From: DATDFB01 sp035276475
GTDB taxonomy: Bacteria; Acidobacteriota; Thermoanaerobaculia; Gp7-AA8
Reading direction: 5' to 3'
DNA length: 64,000 nucleotides
Assembly: GCA_035276475.1 (NCBI GenBank)
Contig: DATELQ010000016.1
Location: forward strand, 1-64,000
The notes under the pieces were generated by a model, which ran no database searches, was not told where the DNA came from, and was given only the letters and a program-made list of their open reading frames with translations. Shown here in pieces: positions 26,004 to 34,842 of the stretch. The translations under genes were made by a program, and so were the position numbers. Numbering within the stretch: the stretch's first letter is position 1; every line of letters starts with the position of its first letter.

Positions 26004-28616
26004 GTGGCCGCGAATGACATCGAGCGCTTCGTCCGCGTGCGCGGCGCGCGCGAGCACAACCTCAAGAACATCGACGTCGAGATTCCTCGCGACGCCCTCG
26101 TCGTGTTCACGGGCGTCTCGGGCTCCGGCAAGTCGTCGCTCGCGTTCGGCACGTTGTACGCCGAGGCGCAGCGGCGGTACCTCGAGTCGGTGTCGCCGTA
26201 TGCGCGCCGCTTGTTCAATCAGATGTCCGTTCCGGACGTCGACGACATCGACGGACTGCCGCCCGCGGTCGCACTGCAGCAGCAGCGCGGCGGAACGACG
26301 ACGCGATCGTCCGTCGGGAGCGTAACGACCCTCTCGAACCTGCTGCGAATGCTCTATTCGCGCGCGGGCGATTACCCGAAGCATCAGCCGCTCCTGTACG
26401 CCGAGTCGTTCTCGCCGAATACAGCCGAGGGCGCCTGTCCCGAATGTCACGGCCTCGGGCGCATCTACACGGCCACCGAAGAATCGATGGTCCCGGACCC
26501 GACGCTCACCATTCGGGAGCGCGCCATCGCCGCGTGGCCTCCGGCGTGGCACGGACAGAATCTCCGCGACATCCTCGTCACGCTCGGCTACGACGTCGAC
26601 CGGCCGTGGAAGGATCTGCCGCGCAAAGTCCGCGACTGGATCCTCTTCACCGACGAGACGCCGACGGTTCCGGTCTATCCCGGCTACACCCCCGAGGAAA
26701 CGCGCGCGGCGCTCCGGCGCAAAGAGGAGCCGGGCTACATGGGCACGTTCAGCAGCGCGCGGCGCTACGTGATGCACACGTTCGCGAACACGCAGAGTCC
26801 GCTCATGAAGAAGCGGGTATCGCGGTACATGCTCGGCGCGGATTGCCCGGTGTGCCGCGGGAAACGTCTGCGCCGCGAGGCGCTGTCGGTGAAATTCGCA
26901 GGCCTCGACATCGCCGAGATCTCGCGCGTGCCCTTGAAGCAGCTCGCCGCGATCGTCGATCCGTACGCCAAGGACCGCGATCATGCGCGGCGGAGCGATC
27001 GCGCGCGTGCGGTGCTGCCTCAGGACGCGCATACCGGCGAGACCGATCGCATGCGCCGCGGCCGCACCTCGAGCCAGATGCACGACGAGGCGCACGACCT
27101 CGTCGTGCACCGCATCGCCTGCGACCTGGCTGCACGTCTCGAAGTTCTCCTAGACCTCGGGCTCGGCTACCTGTCGCTCGAGCGGAGCACGCCCACGCTG
27201 TCGCCGGGTGAACTGCAGCGGCTCCGGCTGGCGACGCAGGTTCGCTCGAATCTGTTCGGCGTCGTCTACGTGCTCGACGAGCCCTCGGCTGGCTTGCATC
27301 CGGCGGACACCGAAGCGCTCCTGAAGGCGCTGGACGGTTTGAAAGCCGCCGGCAACTCTCTGTTCGTCGTCGAGCACGAGCTCGACGTGGTCCGGCACGC
27401 CGACTGGATCGTCGACGTCGGCCCGGAAGCGGGCGAGCATGGCGGCGAGATTCTCTACAGCGGTCCGCCGGAAGGTCTCGCGCGCGTGCAGCGCTCCCAC
27501 ACGCGCGAGTTCCTCTTCGGCGACCGCAACGTAGAGGTGCGCACGCCGCGCCGGCCGCGCGGATGGCTGCGGCTCGCCGGGATCACGCGGAACAACCTGC
27601 ACGGCCTCGATGCCGAATTTCCGCTGGGCGTCCTTACGAGCGTCACGGGCGTGTCGGGCTCCGGAAAATCGACGCTCGTCAGCCAGGCCCTCGTCGAGCT
27701 TCTCGCCGATCATCTCGGTCATTCCGTCGACGAGGAAGAACCGCTCGATCCGCTGGAGAGTGGCGTGGTGACGGAAGGAGGCGAGATCGTCTCCGGCGTG
27801 GAAGGGGTGCGGCGGCTCGTGCGCGTGGATCAGAAGCCGATCGGGCGCACGCCGCGCTCGAACCTCGCCACCTACACCGGGCTGTTCGACTACGTGCGGA
27901 AGCTCTTCGCGTCGACCAAGGCGGCCCGCGCGCGCCACTACGATGCGGGACGCTTCTCGTTCAACGTGGCCAAAGGCCGCTGCCCGACGTGCGAAGGCGA
28001 AGGCTTCGTCATGGTGGAGCTGTTGTTCCTGCCGAGCGTGTACGCGCCCTGTCCGGATTGCAAAGGGGCGCGGTACAACGCGAAGACGCTGGAGATCGAA
28101 TACAACGGACGGAACATCGCCGCGGTGTTGGGCATGACGGTCGACGGGGCGTGGCAGTTTTTCCAGGAGGAGGAGCACATTCACCGCGCCCTTTCCGTCC
28201 TGCGCGAAGTGGGGCTCGGCTACCTGCGTCTCGGGCAGCCCGCGACGGAACTGTCCGGCGGCGAGGCCCAGCGCATCAAGCTCGCCACGGAGTTGCAGCG
28301 CGTCGGCACCGCGGACACGCTCTACATTCTCGACGAGCCGACCACAGGGCTGCATCCGGTCGACGTCGAACGGCTGCTCGCCCAACTCGACCGCCTCGTC
28401 GACGCCGGCAACACGGTCATCGTCGTCGAGCACGACATGCAGGTCATCGCCGCGAGCGACTGGATGATCGACATGGGGCCCGGCGCGGGCGACGAGGGCG
28501 GCCGCATCGTCGCGGCAGGCGCTCCGGGCGACGTCGTGCATGCGAAGGCGAGCCGCACCGCGCCGTACCTGCGGCAGACGATGAGACCCGAATTTGCATA
28601 TCGTCCGGTCGTATGA
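26004..28616 (+). CDS. UvrA-like (UvrA2 class) ABC ATPase
   Basis: An 870-residue tandem ABC ATPase. NBD1 has GVSGSGKSS (37-45) and the altered signature LSPGELQRLRLATQ with VLDEPSAGLHP; NBD2 has GVSGSGKST (about 549), LSGGEAQRIKLATE and ILDEPTTGLHP. Zinc-binding CPECHG and CPTCEG/CPDCKG pairs are present. It is shorter than UvrA1 (about 940), as in UvrA2 paralogues linked to DNA damage or drug tolerance, and I cannot see a clear UvrB-binding insert. GTG 26004 is the first start after an in-frame TGA at 25998. It is coupled to the VOC gene by ATGA. Confidence 0.85.
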   Translation: MAANDIERFVRVRGAREHNLKNIDVEIPRDALVVFTGVSGSGKSSLAFGTLYAEAQRRYLESVSPYARRLFNQMSVPDVDDIDGLPPAVALQQQRGGTTTRSSVGSVTTLSNLLRMLYSRAGDYPKHQPLLYAESFSPNTAEGACPECHGLGRIYTATEESMVPDPTLTIRERAIAAWPPAWHGQNLRDILVTLGYDVDRPWKDLPRKVRDWILFTDETPTVPVYPGYTPEETRAALRRKEEPGYMGTFSSARRYVMHTFANTQSPLMKKRVSRYMLGADCPVCRGKRLRREALSVKFAGLDIAEISRVPLKQLAAIVDPYAKDRDHARRSDRARAVLPQDAHTGETDRMRRGRTSSQMHDEAHDLVVHRIACDLAARLEVLLDLGLGYLSLERSTPTLSPGELQRLRLATQVRSNLFGVVYVLDEPSAGLHPADTEALLKALDGLKAAGNSLFVVEHELDVVRHADWIVDVGPEAGEHGGEILYSGPPEGLARVQRSHTREFLFGDRNVEVRTPRRPRGWLRLAGITRNNLHGLDAEFPLGVLTSVTGVSGSGKSTLVSQALVELLADHLGHSVDEEEPLDPLESGVVTEGGEIVSGVEGVRRLVRVDQKPIGRTPRSNLATYTGLFDYVRKLFASTKAARARHYDAGRFSFNVAKGRCPTCEGEGFVMVELLFLPSVYAPCPDCKGARYNAKTLEIEYNGRNIAAVLGMTVDGAWQFFQEEEHIHRALSVLREVGLGYLRLGQPATELSGGEAQRIKLATELQRVGTADTLYILDEPTTGLHPVDVERLLAQLDRLVDAGNTVIVVEHDMQVIAASDWMIDMGPGAGDEGGRIVAAGAPGDVVHAKASRTAPYLRQTMRPEFAYRPVV

Positions 28617-29017
28617 ACCTCGACATCTATCTCAACTTCGCGGGCGAATGCGAGAACGCCTTCCGGTTTTACGAGCAGCACCTCGGCGGCAAGGTCGTGA
28701 TGATGATGCGGCACCAGGACCAGCCGCAGTCGCGCGTACCCGACGACTGGAAGAACATGGTCCTGCACGCCGTGATCGAGATCGGCGGCACGCTCGTCCG
28801 CGGCGCCGACATCCCCTCGGCCGAGCCGATGCGCAGCGCCTATCTGACGCTGCGCGCCGATAGCGTCGAGGAAGTGGAGCGCGTGTACATGCTCCTCACC
28901 GACGGCGGCCAGATTTTCATGAAGATGGAAGAGACGTTCTTCGCGAAGCGCTTCGCGATGTTGCGCGACAAATTCGGCACGTCGTGGATGCTGATGCACA
29001 CAGAAGAACCTGCCTGA
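28613..29017 (+). CDS. VOC-superfamily protein (PhnB/glyoxalase-like)
   Basis: A 134-residue single VOC domain protein with the PhnB-type start YLNFAGECENAFRFYEQHLGG and FAMLRDKFGTSWMLM near the end. PhnB-like proteins are metal-site folds with unclear activity, often part of resistance or methylation systems. Metal ligands are not obvious beyond His and Glu residues in AVIEIGG and MKMEETF. The ATG overlaps the UvrA-like stop by 4 bp, so both are co-translated, perhaps in a damage or toxin response. Confidence 0.85.
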   Translation: MNLDIYLNFAGECENAFRFYEQHLGGKVVMMMRHQDQPQSRVPDDWKNMVLHAVIEIGGTLVRGADIPSAEPMRSAYLTLRADSVEEVERVYMLLTDGGQIFMKMEETFFAKRFAMLRDKFGTSWMLMHTEEPA

Positions 29018-29079
29018 TCGTTAGGTCTCCCGCTCAGATTTCGCGGTTCGGAACCGTTGACCTACTATTTGGCTTGCAG

Positions 29080-29610
29080 ATGAGTCAGGCACTCGAGCCG
29101 ACACAGGATGTACCGTCGGTCACGGCAGCCGGCGATCGCCTCGATCCGCTGATCGACGGCGTCGTCCTGCGCAGGCTTCAACCGCATGAAGACAAGCGAG
29201 GAGAGCTCGTCGAGCTCTACCGGCTCGACTGGGGCGTGCATCCCGATCCCCTGGTGTGTTCGTACATGGTCACCCTGCGGCCCAACGCCATTCGCGGGTG
29301 GGCCATGCACAAACTTCAAGACGATCGGATTGTGATCGTCGGCGGCTTTTTTCGGTGGGCGCTCTACGACAACCGTCCGGAGTCACCAACCTACCAGCGT
29401 CTGAACGTGCTCACGCTGAGCGAACGGAATCGTGCGCTCTTCACGATCCCAAAGGGAGTCATCCACGCCTGTCAGAACATCGGGACTGGCGAAGCGGTGT
29501 TCGTGAACCACCCTACCCGTGCCTACAACCATGCGAACCCCGACAAATATCGAATCGCCCACGACAGCGGCTTGATCCCTTTCCGTTTCGATGATGCCCC
29601 CGGCTGGTGA
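29080..29610 (+). CDS. RmlC-like cupin (dTDP-4-dehydrorhamnose 3,5-epimerase family)
   Basis: A 176-residue cupin of the RmlC superfamily, with DKRGELVELYRLDW (N-terminal strand), SYMVTLRPNAIRGWAMHK (where RmlC has RGLHYQ with catalytic His), ALYDNRPESPTYQR and FTIPKGVIHACQNIG. The catalytic-like positions are close to but not the same as those of RmlC, so it may be a sugar-nucleotide epimerase or a non-catalytic relative. It overlaps the following GT2 gene by 20 bp, which supports a role in surface glycan synthesis. Confidence 0.75.
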   Translation: MSQALEPTQDVPSVTAAGDRLDPLIDGVVLRRLQPHEDKRGELVELYRLDWGVHPDPLVCSYMVTLRPNAIRGWAMHKLQDDRIVIVGGFFRWALYDNRPESPTYQRLNVLTLSERNRALFTIPKGVIHACQNIGTGEAVFVNHPTRAYNHANPDKYRIAHDSGLIPFRFDDAPGW

Positions 29611-30499
29611 CGCCCCTCGCGTCAGCGTCATCATCGCCACATTCAATCGGGCGCGGATGCTTCGGTGCGCGTTGCAGTCAGTGCTGCAGCAGGAGCTCAC
29701 CGATCTGGAAGTGTTGGTCGCCGGCGACTGCTGCACCGACGACTCGGAGCAGGTTGTGAAGGACGCCGGCGACTCTCGCGTGCGATGGTTCAATCGCAGC
29801 ACAAACTGTGGCAGTCAGTCGGGACCCAACAACGACGCAATCGCCATCGCCCGTGCTCCCTACGTGGCATTCCTTGGCCATGACGACCTATGGTTTCCAT
29901 GGCACCTGGACGCGCTCGTCCGGGTACTCGACGGAGGTTGCGAGCTGGCCCACTCCATCAGTGCCTACCTGGCTCCTGAGGGTCTGCGGGGTTTCGCCAC
30001 GCCCCCGGCGAGAGGCGAGTCGTACGAGACGACGTTCGTTCCGCCCAGCAGTTGGCTGGCTCGGCGGAGCCTGCTCGAGGCTCTCGGCGGATTTCGCGAT
30101 CACTCGACGACCAGCCGCGGGACGGATCTGGATCTCATGTGCCGGGCCGCCAGGACAGGCTCCCGGATCGTGGGCGTTCCACGTCTCAGCGTACTGAAGT
30201 TGCCTTCTCATTGGTGGGGTGCCTACGCAGCAGGGGCGATGGTTCCTCAGGAGACGTGGATCACGGCGATCGGCAGCGATGCGCTCGGCGTCGAGCGCAA
30301 CATTCTCACCAATGGTGTACTGAAGTTGTCGTCCGAGGCGCGCTACCCTCGATTGTTGCGCGCCGTCGGGCTGAATCTCAAAGCGCGGATCCGCCGGCTT
30401 CGAAACATTCTGGAAGGGGATCGCGGCCTCGTGCACTCATTGCTTCGCTGGTGCTTCAAGGAGCAACGCCGTTTCTTGAGGCGGAAACGCGGGTTGTGA
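29591..30499 (+). CDS. Family 2 glycosyltransferase
   Basis: A 302-residue GT-A fold enzyme: VSVIIATFNRARMLRCALQS (nucleotide-binding start), AGDCCTDDSEQVV, GPNNDAIAIARAPYVAFLGHDDLW with the DXD-like HDD, and SSWLARRSLLEALGGF. It probably transfers a sugar in the cytoplasm for a surface polymer. It overlaps the cupin gene by 20 bp and the two form a small glycan pair; no larger polysaccharide cluster is present. The C-terminal part is Arg-rich (RRFLRRKRGL), which may aid membrane attachment. Confidence 0.88.
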   Translation: MMPPAGDAPRVSVIIATFNRARMLRCALQSVLQQELTDLEVLVAGDCCTDDSEQVVKDAGDSRVRWFNRSTNCGSQSGPNNDAIAIARAPYVAFLGHDDLWFPWHLDALVRVLDGGCELAHSISAYLAPEGLRGFATPPARGESYETTFVPPSSWLARRSLLEALGGFRDHSTTSRGTDLDLMCRAARTGSRIVGVPRLSVLKLPSHWWGAYAAGAMVPQETWITAIGSDALGVERNILTNGVLKLSSEARYPRLLRAVGLNLKARIRRLRNILEGDRGLVHSLLRWCFKEQRRFLRRKRGL

Positions 30500-30508
30500 T
30501 GCACCGCG

Positions 30509-31849
30509 TCAAGCGGCGATCGGCTCGATCAGCGCGCGTGAACGCCGCTCGAAACGGATGAACAACAGGACCGCCACGATCGTCAGTCCGACACACAAGC
30601 CCCACCACAGGCCCACAATGCCCAGACCGCGCGCGAAGCCGAGCCACAGCGCGAGGGGCAGGCCGATCGCCCAGTGCCCCAACAGGTTCGCCCAGAAGGT
30701 GTAGCGCGTATCTCCGGCCCCGCGGAGGACGCCCGCACCGACGGCCTGCACGCCGTCCGAAAGCTGGAAGACCGCAGCGACCATCATCAGCGGAATCGCC
30801 GCGGCGATGACCGCGGGCTGGTTGGTGAAGAGGTGCGCCAGCGGGGCAGGAGCCAGAGCGAAAACCGCTGCACTGACACCCATCACCAGGATGCCGCCGA
30901 TGAATGTCGCGTTGCCGGCGATGCGCGTTCCTTCGGCGTTGCGGGCGCCAATGGCGTTGCCGACGCGGACCGAGCCCGCCGCGGCTACGCCGACCGCCAC
31001 CGTGAAGCTGAACGAGGCGATGTTGATCACGAGTTGGTGCGCCGCGAGATGCAGGGTGCCGAGCCGGCCGGCCAGCAACGCCACGAGCGCGAAGACGCCG
31101 ACCTCTGCTCCCATGTGCAGCCCGATCGGCATTCCTACTCTTGCCGCCTGGAGGATCGCGGCGCGCTCGGGCCGATGATCCACGTTCTCGGGCGGCTTCA
31201 GGTTCCGCGCCGCGGCCGCGACGATGCCGAGCTCGATGAACGTGCAGATCACCGTCGACAGTGCGGCACCCGCCACGCCCATCGCCGGAATCCATCCGTG
31301 AATGCCAAAGACGAAGACCAGATCGAGCGCGAAGTTGAAGATGTTGGCGACGACCATCGCCACCACCATCGGCTTCGTGACGTGATGTGCCTGCAGGTAC
31401 GCGCGGATCGCCAGGAACATCAGAAACGGCAGAAGCCCGGCCGTGCGCACGAGGAGGAACGCGCGGGCATGACCGATGATCCCCGGCGCCGCGCCGATGA
31501 GGGGAAGGGCGAGCGCGCCGAGAAGGAGGAGGATGGTGAGCGCGGCGGTGACGATGAACGAGAGCCACAGGCCCTGCCACAACACGCGACGCGCCCGGAT
31601 GCGGTCGCCGGCACCGACGGCCTGGGCAACGAGCGGGTCGACGCCGAGCATCATCCCCATACCGAACACCGACACCGCGAAGAAGACCGCGGTCGCCAGC
31701 CCGGATCCCGCCAGTTCCTGTGCGCCCAGATGCCCGAGCACGGCGACGTCGACGAGGCCCATCAGCTGCGTACCGGCCTGCGCCGCCGCCAGCGGCATGG
31801 CCAGCCGGAACAACTCGCGGAGTTCGGTACGAAAAAGACGAGCACGCAC
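30509..31849 (-). CDS. MATE-family efflux transporter
   Basis: A 446-residue protein with about 12 TM helices in two halves. Family features include LAMPLAAAQAGTQLMGLVDVAVLGHLG at the N terminus, GMGMMLGVDPLVAQAVGAGD (conserved loop 2-3), the cytoplasmic middle loop, and the second-half repeat VRVGNAIGARNAEGTRI. It is a NorM-like Na+- or H+-coupled exporter of cationic drugs or metabolites. It is convergent with the GT2 gene (9 bp gap) and divergent from the DUF5655 gene. Confidence 0.9.
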   Translation of the reverse strand: MRARLFRTELRELFRLAMPLAAAQAGTQLMGLVDVAVLGHLGAQELAGSGLATAVFFAVSVFGMGMMLGVDPLVAQAVGAGDRIRARRVLWQGLWLSFIVTAALTILLLLGALALPLIGAAPGIIGHARAFLLVRTAGLLPFLMFLAIRAYLQAHHVTKPMVVAMVVANIFNFALDLVFVFGIHGWIPAMGVAGAALSTVICTFIELGIVAAAARNLKPPENVDHRPERAAILQAARVGMPIGLHMGAEVGVFALVALLAGRLGTLHLAAHQLVINIASFSFTVAVGVAAAGSVRVGNAIGARNAEGTRIAGNATFIGGILVMGVSAAVFALAPAPLAHLFTNQPAVIAAAIPLMMVAAVFQLSDGVQAVGAGVLRGAGDTRYTFWANLLGHWAIGLPLALWLGFARGLGIVGLWWGLCVGLTIVAVLLFIRFERRSRALIEPIAA

Positions 31850-31898
31850 GAAGCGCCGGATTTTAGTTGCTGTGTGGATTCATGACATCATTCTCGCC

Positions 31899-32252
31899 AT
31901 GGCGGCAGAACACTCGGTTGAAGAGCACTTCGAGAGAAAGGACGCCACAGTGCGCGCGACCTACGATGCGCTACTGCGGGTCGCGCGCGGTTTCGGCCAC
32001 GTGGTGGAAGAACCGAAGAAAACGTCGATCCATCTTGTCGCAGACACCGCGTTCGCCGGCGTGGCCACGCGACGCAACAAGCTCGTACTCACCATCAAAT
32101 CCCCGACCGAGATCAAGAATCCGCGTATCGCGAAATGCGAAAAGCTTTCGGCGAACCGTTGGCACTTCGAGCTTCATCTCGAGTCGCCGAAGGACGTCGA
32201 CGCGGACGTCGAGGCGTGGCTGCGGCGCGCGTATGAGATCTCGCGCGCCTGA
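31899..32252 (+). CDS. DUF5655-domain protein
   Basis: A 117-residue protein that matches the pattern I know as DUF5655: a short helical start, YDALLRVARGFGHVVEEPKK, TSIHLVADTAFAGVATRRN, LVLTIKSPTEI and a C-terminal helix. This domain is found alone or fused to other domains and has no established function. The N-terminal ATG 31899 is chosen because the preceding frame is only a shadow of the MATE gene. It ends right next to the aminotransferase stop (convergent, no gap). Confidence 0.7.
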   Translation: MAAEHSVEEHFERKDATVRATYDALLRVARGFGHVVEEPKKTSIHLVADTAFAGVATRRNKLVLTIKSPTEIKNPRIAKCEKLSANRWHFELHLESPKDVDADVEAWLRRAYEISRA

Positions 32253-33434
32253 CTAACGCAACGATTTCTCGAGAATGTCGAGTCCCGCCTTCGCCGTGCG
32301 TCGATCGAGCGTGAGCGGCGGAAACATCGTGATCGCATTCCCCGATGTCGTGACCAGGAGGCCATTCCTGTTGCAGCGATCGTTGATCTCGGAGACATAG
32401 TCTTCGCCTTCGCCTGCCTCCACGGCGATGGCCATGCCGCGGATGCGTACGTCTTTCAGATCTTCGAAATTCATCGCCGCGAGCCGCTCGCCGAAGTAGG
32501 CGCTGATTTCGGCGGCGTTCCGGAGAACGCGCGCCTGATTGCGAATGAGCCACCGAACGTTGTGGATGGCGACGTCCACCGTCGACGGATGCCAACCGTA
32601 TGTTGAATAGAAGCCGACTTCACCTTCGACCGATTTCGCGACCTTGCGCGTGACGATCGTGGCGCCCATCGGCGCGAATCCTCCGGTGATGGCCTTGCCC
32701 ATACACAGAATGTCGGGTTCGAGATCGAAGTGCTCCGACGCGAACAGCTTTCCGGTGCGGCCGAATCCGCAGGCCACTTCATCGGCGATGAACAGCGTTC
32801 CGTAGCGTCGGCAGAGTTGCTGCGCACGCTTCATGAACGCATCCTCGGGGACCAACACAGCGAGGTTGCAGCTGATCGGCTCCATGATGAACGCTGCGAC
32901 GTCGCGCTTTTTCAGAAGCGTCTCCAGCCGCGCAATGGCACGGTCGCCGAGGGGCGGCGAGATCGTCTCGCAGTTCGACAGCAGATTCGGATACGGCTCG
33001 CGCTCTTCGCTCGATGCCACGCTGACCGTGCCGACCGTGTTGCCGTGATAGCTGCCCTCGATCGACACAAACTTGCGGCGGCCGGTCGACGCCATGGCGA
33101 TCTGCAGCGCGATGTCGACCGCTTCCGACCCACCGGTCGCGCGGTATGTCTTCTCGAGTTTCCCCGGGGTGATCCGAGCGAGCAGCTGAGCGAGCTCCAC
33201 CCACGGCCGGTACAAGTACTCGGGGTAGACGTAATCCGGCCGCCGGCGGGCCGGCGACTTCGTGATCGCGGTGTTGTCCCAGCCGAAGTTGCCGACGCAC
33301 CAGCCCGACAGGAAGTCGATGTAGCGTTTCCCGCGGGCGTCATAAACGAATGCACCCTTTGTCCGCGCCACCTGTAGGTCTTCCGCCGGGGACTCGCGTC
33401 CCAGGTATTTGCGATCGAGCTGGCGGAGATTCAC
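32253..33434 (-). CDS. Class III (PLP-dependent) aminotransferase
   Basis: A 393-residue enzyme of the ornithine/acetylornithine/omega-aminotransferase class. It has FLSGWCVGNFGW, the glycine-rich YRATGGSEAVDIAL (phosphate binding), GSYHGNTVGT, LFIADEVACGFGRTG (Asp contacting the PLP ring) and the Schiff-base lysine in MGKAITGGFAP (Lys247). The amino donor cannot be told. It starts with GTG 33434. It is the last gene before the lower-GC island. Confidence 0.88.
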   Translation of the reverse strand: MNLRQLDRKYLGRESPAEDLQVARTKGAFVYDARGKRYIDFLSGWCVGNFGWDNTAITKSPARRRPDYVYPEYLYRPWVELAQLLARITPGKLEKTYRATGGSEAVDIALQIAMASTGRRKFVSIEGSYHGNTVGTVSVASSEEREPYPNLLSNCETISPPLGDRAIARLETLLKKRDVAAFIMEPISCNLAVLVPEDAFMKRAQQLCRRYGTLFIADEVACGFGRTGKLFASEHFDLEPDILCMGKAITGGFAPMGATIVTRKVAKSVEGEVGFYSTYGWHPSTVDVAIHNVRWLIRNQARVLRNAAEISAYFGERLAAMNFEDLKDVRIRGMAIAVEAGEGEDYVSEINDRCNRNGLLVTTSGNAITMFPPLTLDRRTAKAGLDILEKSLR

Positions 33435-33714
33435 ACGGCGCGATCGTGCACGAACGAGGCCCGGATCAGCGCGACCGCCGGCAATTCATGCGTCCGTCCT
33501 CCATCACTGACGACACGCGCGCTGCTCGAACTAAAATCGCCTCGGACGTGGCTGGAAGCATGGGACGAAGTCAGAACCGCCGCGCTCGCTTGGCGGGTTG
33601 CGCCCTGGGATTCGCTGATCGCTCGGGCCGCATCAACGCTGCGTGTGAACACCTCAAGACGCTGGCACCCGACCAGATCGGTGGGATCCCCACCTGATGT
33701 TTTAGAATGCTTGA
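33435..33714. other. Intergenic left edge of the low-GC island; no convincing gene
   Basis: About 280 bp where composition shifts from GC-rich to more balanced. An open frame crosses it (33350-33697, plus) but shows no domain and runs antisense into the aminotransferase, so I do not call it. The last bases hold a TAGAAT box just before the next gene. Confidence 0.5.
33703..33708 (+). promoter_or_regulatory. Candidate -10 box of a leaderless transcript
   Basis: TAGAAT ends 6 bp before ATG 33715. A -10 box this close puts the transcription start at or next to the ATG. No SD lies in between. The -35 region is not clear. Confidence 0.35.
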
Positions 33715-34842
33715 ATGGCCCTGCCTTCGCTCAATGCGCTTTTGTCTGCGCTGACTGAGGATCAGTGGCGATTCGCCCACCCCTATGACACTCGTTTCGC
33801 CACGGCTCAGGAAACAATACTGTCGTCATCGCGCGATGTCGCAATCCAAACGCTACGGCAGTGGCTCCGATCTCACCAGCCCTGTGTGTTCGGCCGGATT
33901 GCTGCCGCACACGACCTGATCTCGTTTTGCCTTCTGGACGAGGCAGATTTGAACGGCCCTGATGCCGCCATTCAGGAGAGCATTCAGGCTGCCCGCACGA
34001 GTTGGACCAGAAGAGCTTTTCGCGGCGAGAAAAGTGCCTTTGTCGTTTTTCTACGATCACGGCGAGTAGTGCAGGCAACTCCCGATTCTAACTTCCTGGC
34101 GTTCGCTCGACGACTCTGCTCTTTGTATCTGCTGACGGATATTGAGCCTGACTCAATTTATCTCGATGAGATCTTCTTGGAAGCGAAGGACGACGAACGC
34201 AGTTGCTGGCGCTGGAATTGCGGAGTCAACTATTTCGGCGCTCATGCAGACGGCAGGTGGTGGCAGGATCACAGGATTCCAGGCGGAATTGCCTTTTCTG
34301 TCAATTCCGTCGGCCACATGGTGAAGGCGGGCCTGTTGAGCAAGGCCGGATTGCTCGAAGCCGATTCGGCCAATATTAGACGGCCTGTCGATAGTCTCGA
34401 GATGTCGCTAGAGTTAGCGATGAGGACAATCGCCAACGCCTCCGACACGATCTCAGGCCGAGCCACTTGGCTCGAACCGTCGCCGGAATCACCAGAGGAG
34501 TTACCTGTAGCAACGTGCCCTATTGATCTTCCGAAAGACTTGGCCGATAAGAATTTCTGCGAATACGCTGGCTGGTATCATACCGACTATACGTTACCGT
34601 CGGACTATTTTTCGCCGAACGCGAAACGATCCGAGGGCGTTCCGAAGTATCGGCTAGACTTTACGTACTTGTTTCGTACCGACGTTGAAAATCCTGATTT
34701 CATCACAACCGCTGCTGGACGACGAATTAGAGAGGATCAGGAAGAAGAACATCCGACGTGGCCGGTCTTGAAGGCCGAGCGTGTATTGGCACGCCGCTCA
34801 CCGATTAGCGCGAACCCAAGACTTGTAGTCGCACTTACATAA
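33715..34842 (+). CDS. Unrecognised protein in the low-GC island
   Basis: A 375-residue soluble protein that I cannot place. Visible blocks are an Ala/Leu-rich helical N terminus with QPCVFGRIAAAHDLISF, a mid-region FARRLCSLYLLTDIEPDSIY, and a Trp/His-rich core NYFGAHADGRWWQDHRIPGG followed by FSVNSVGHMVK, which looks like an active or metal site. A C-terminal segment has YAGWYHTDYTLPSDYF. Codon use and GC content are lower than in flanking genes. It ends in an 8-bp overlap with the convergent peptidase-like gene. The pairing suggests one acquired module. Confidence 0.7.
   Translation: MALPSLNALLSALTEDQWRFAHPYDTRFATAQETILSSSRDVAIQTLRQWLRSHQPCVFGRIAAAHDLISFCLLDEADLNGPDAAIQESIQAARTSWTRRAFRGEKSAFVVFLRSRRVVQATPDSNFLAFARRLCSLYLLTDIEPDSIYLDEIFLEAKDDERSCWRWNCGVNYFGAHADGRWWQDHRIPGGIAFSVNSVGHMVKAGLLSKAGLLEADSANIRRPVDSLEMSLELAMRTIANASDTISGRATWLEPSPESPEELPVATCPIDLPKDLADKNFCEYAGWYHTDYTLPSDYFSPNAKRSEGVPKYRLDFTYLFRTDVENPDFITTAAGRRIREDQEEEHPTWPVLKAERVLARRSPISANPRLVVALT

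Noticed and set aside
29043..29062. Promoter with CGGTTC/GAACCG palindrome before the cupin gene
   Set aside because: A TTGACC box is present but no -10 fits before the ATG at 29080; the short palindrome could be chance in GC-rich DNA.
33350..33697. 115-residue frame between aminotransferase and island
   Set aside because: No motif, no RBS, and it starts antisense inside the aminotransferase gene.
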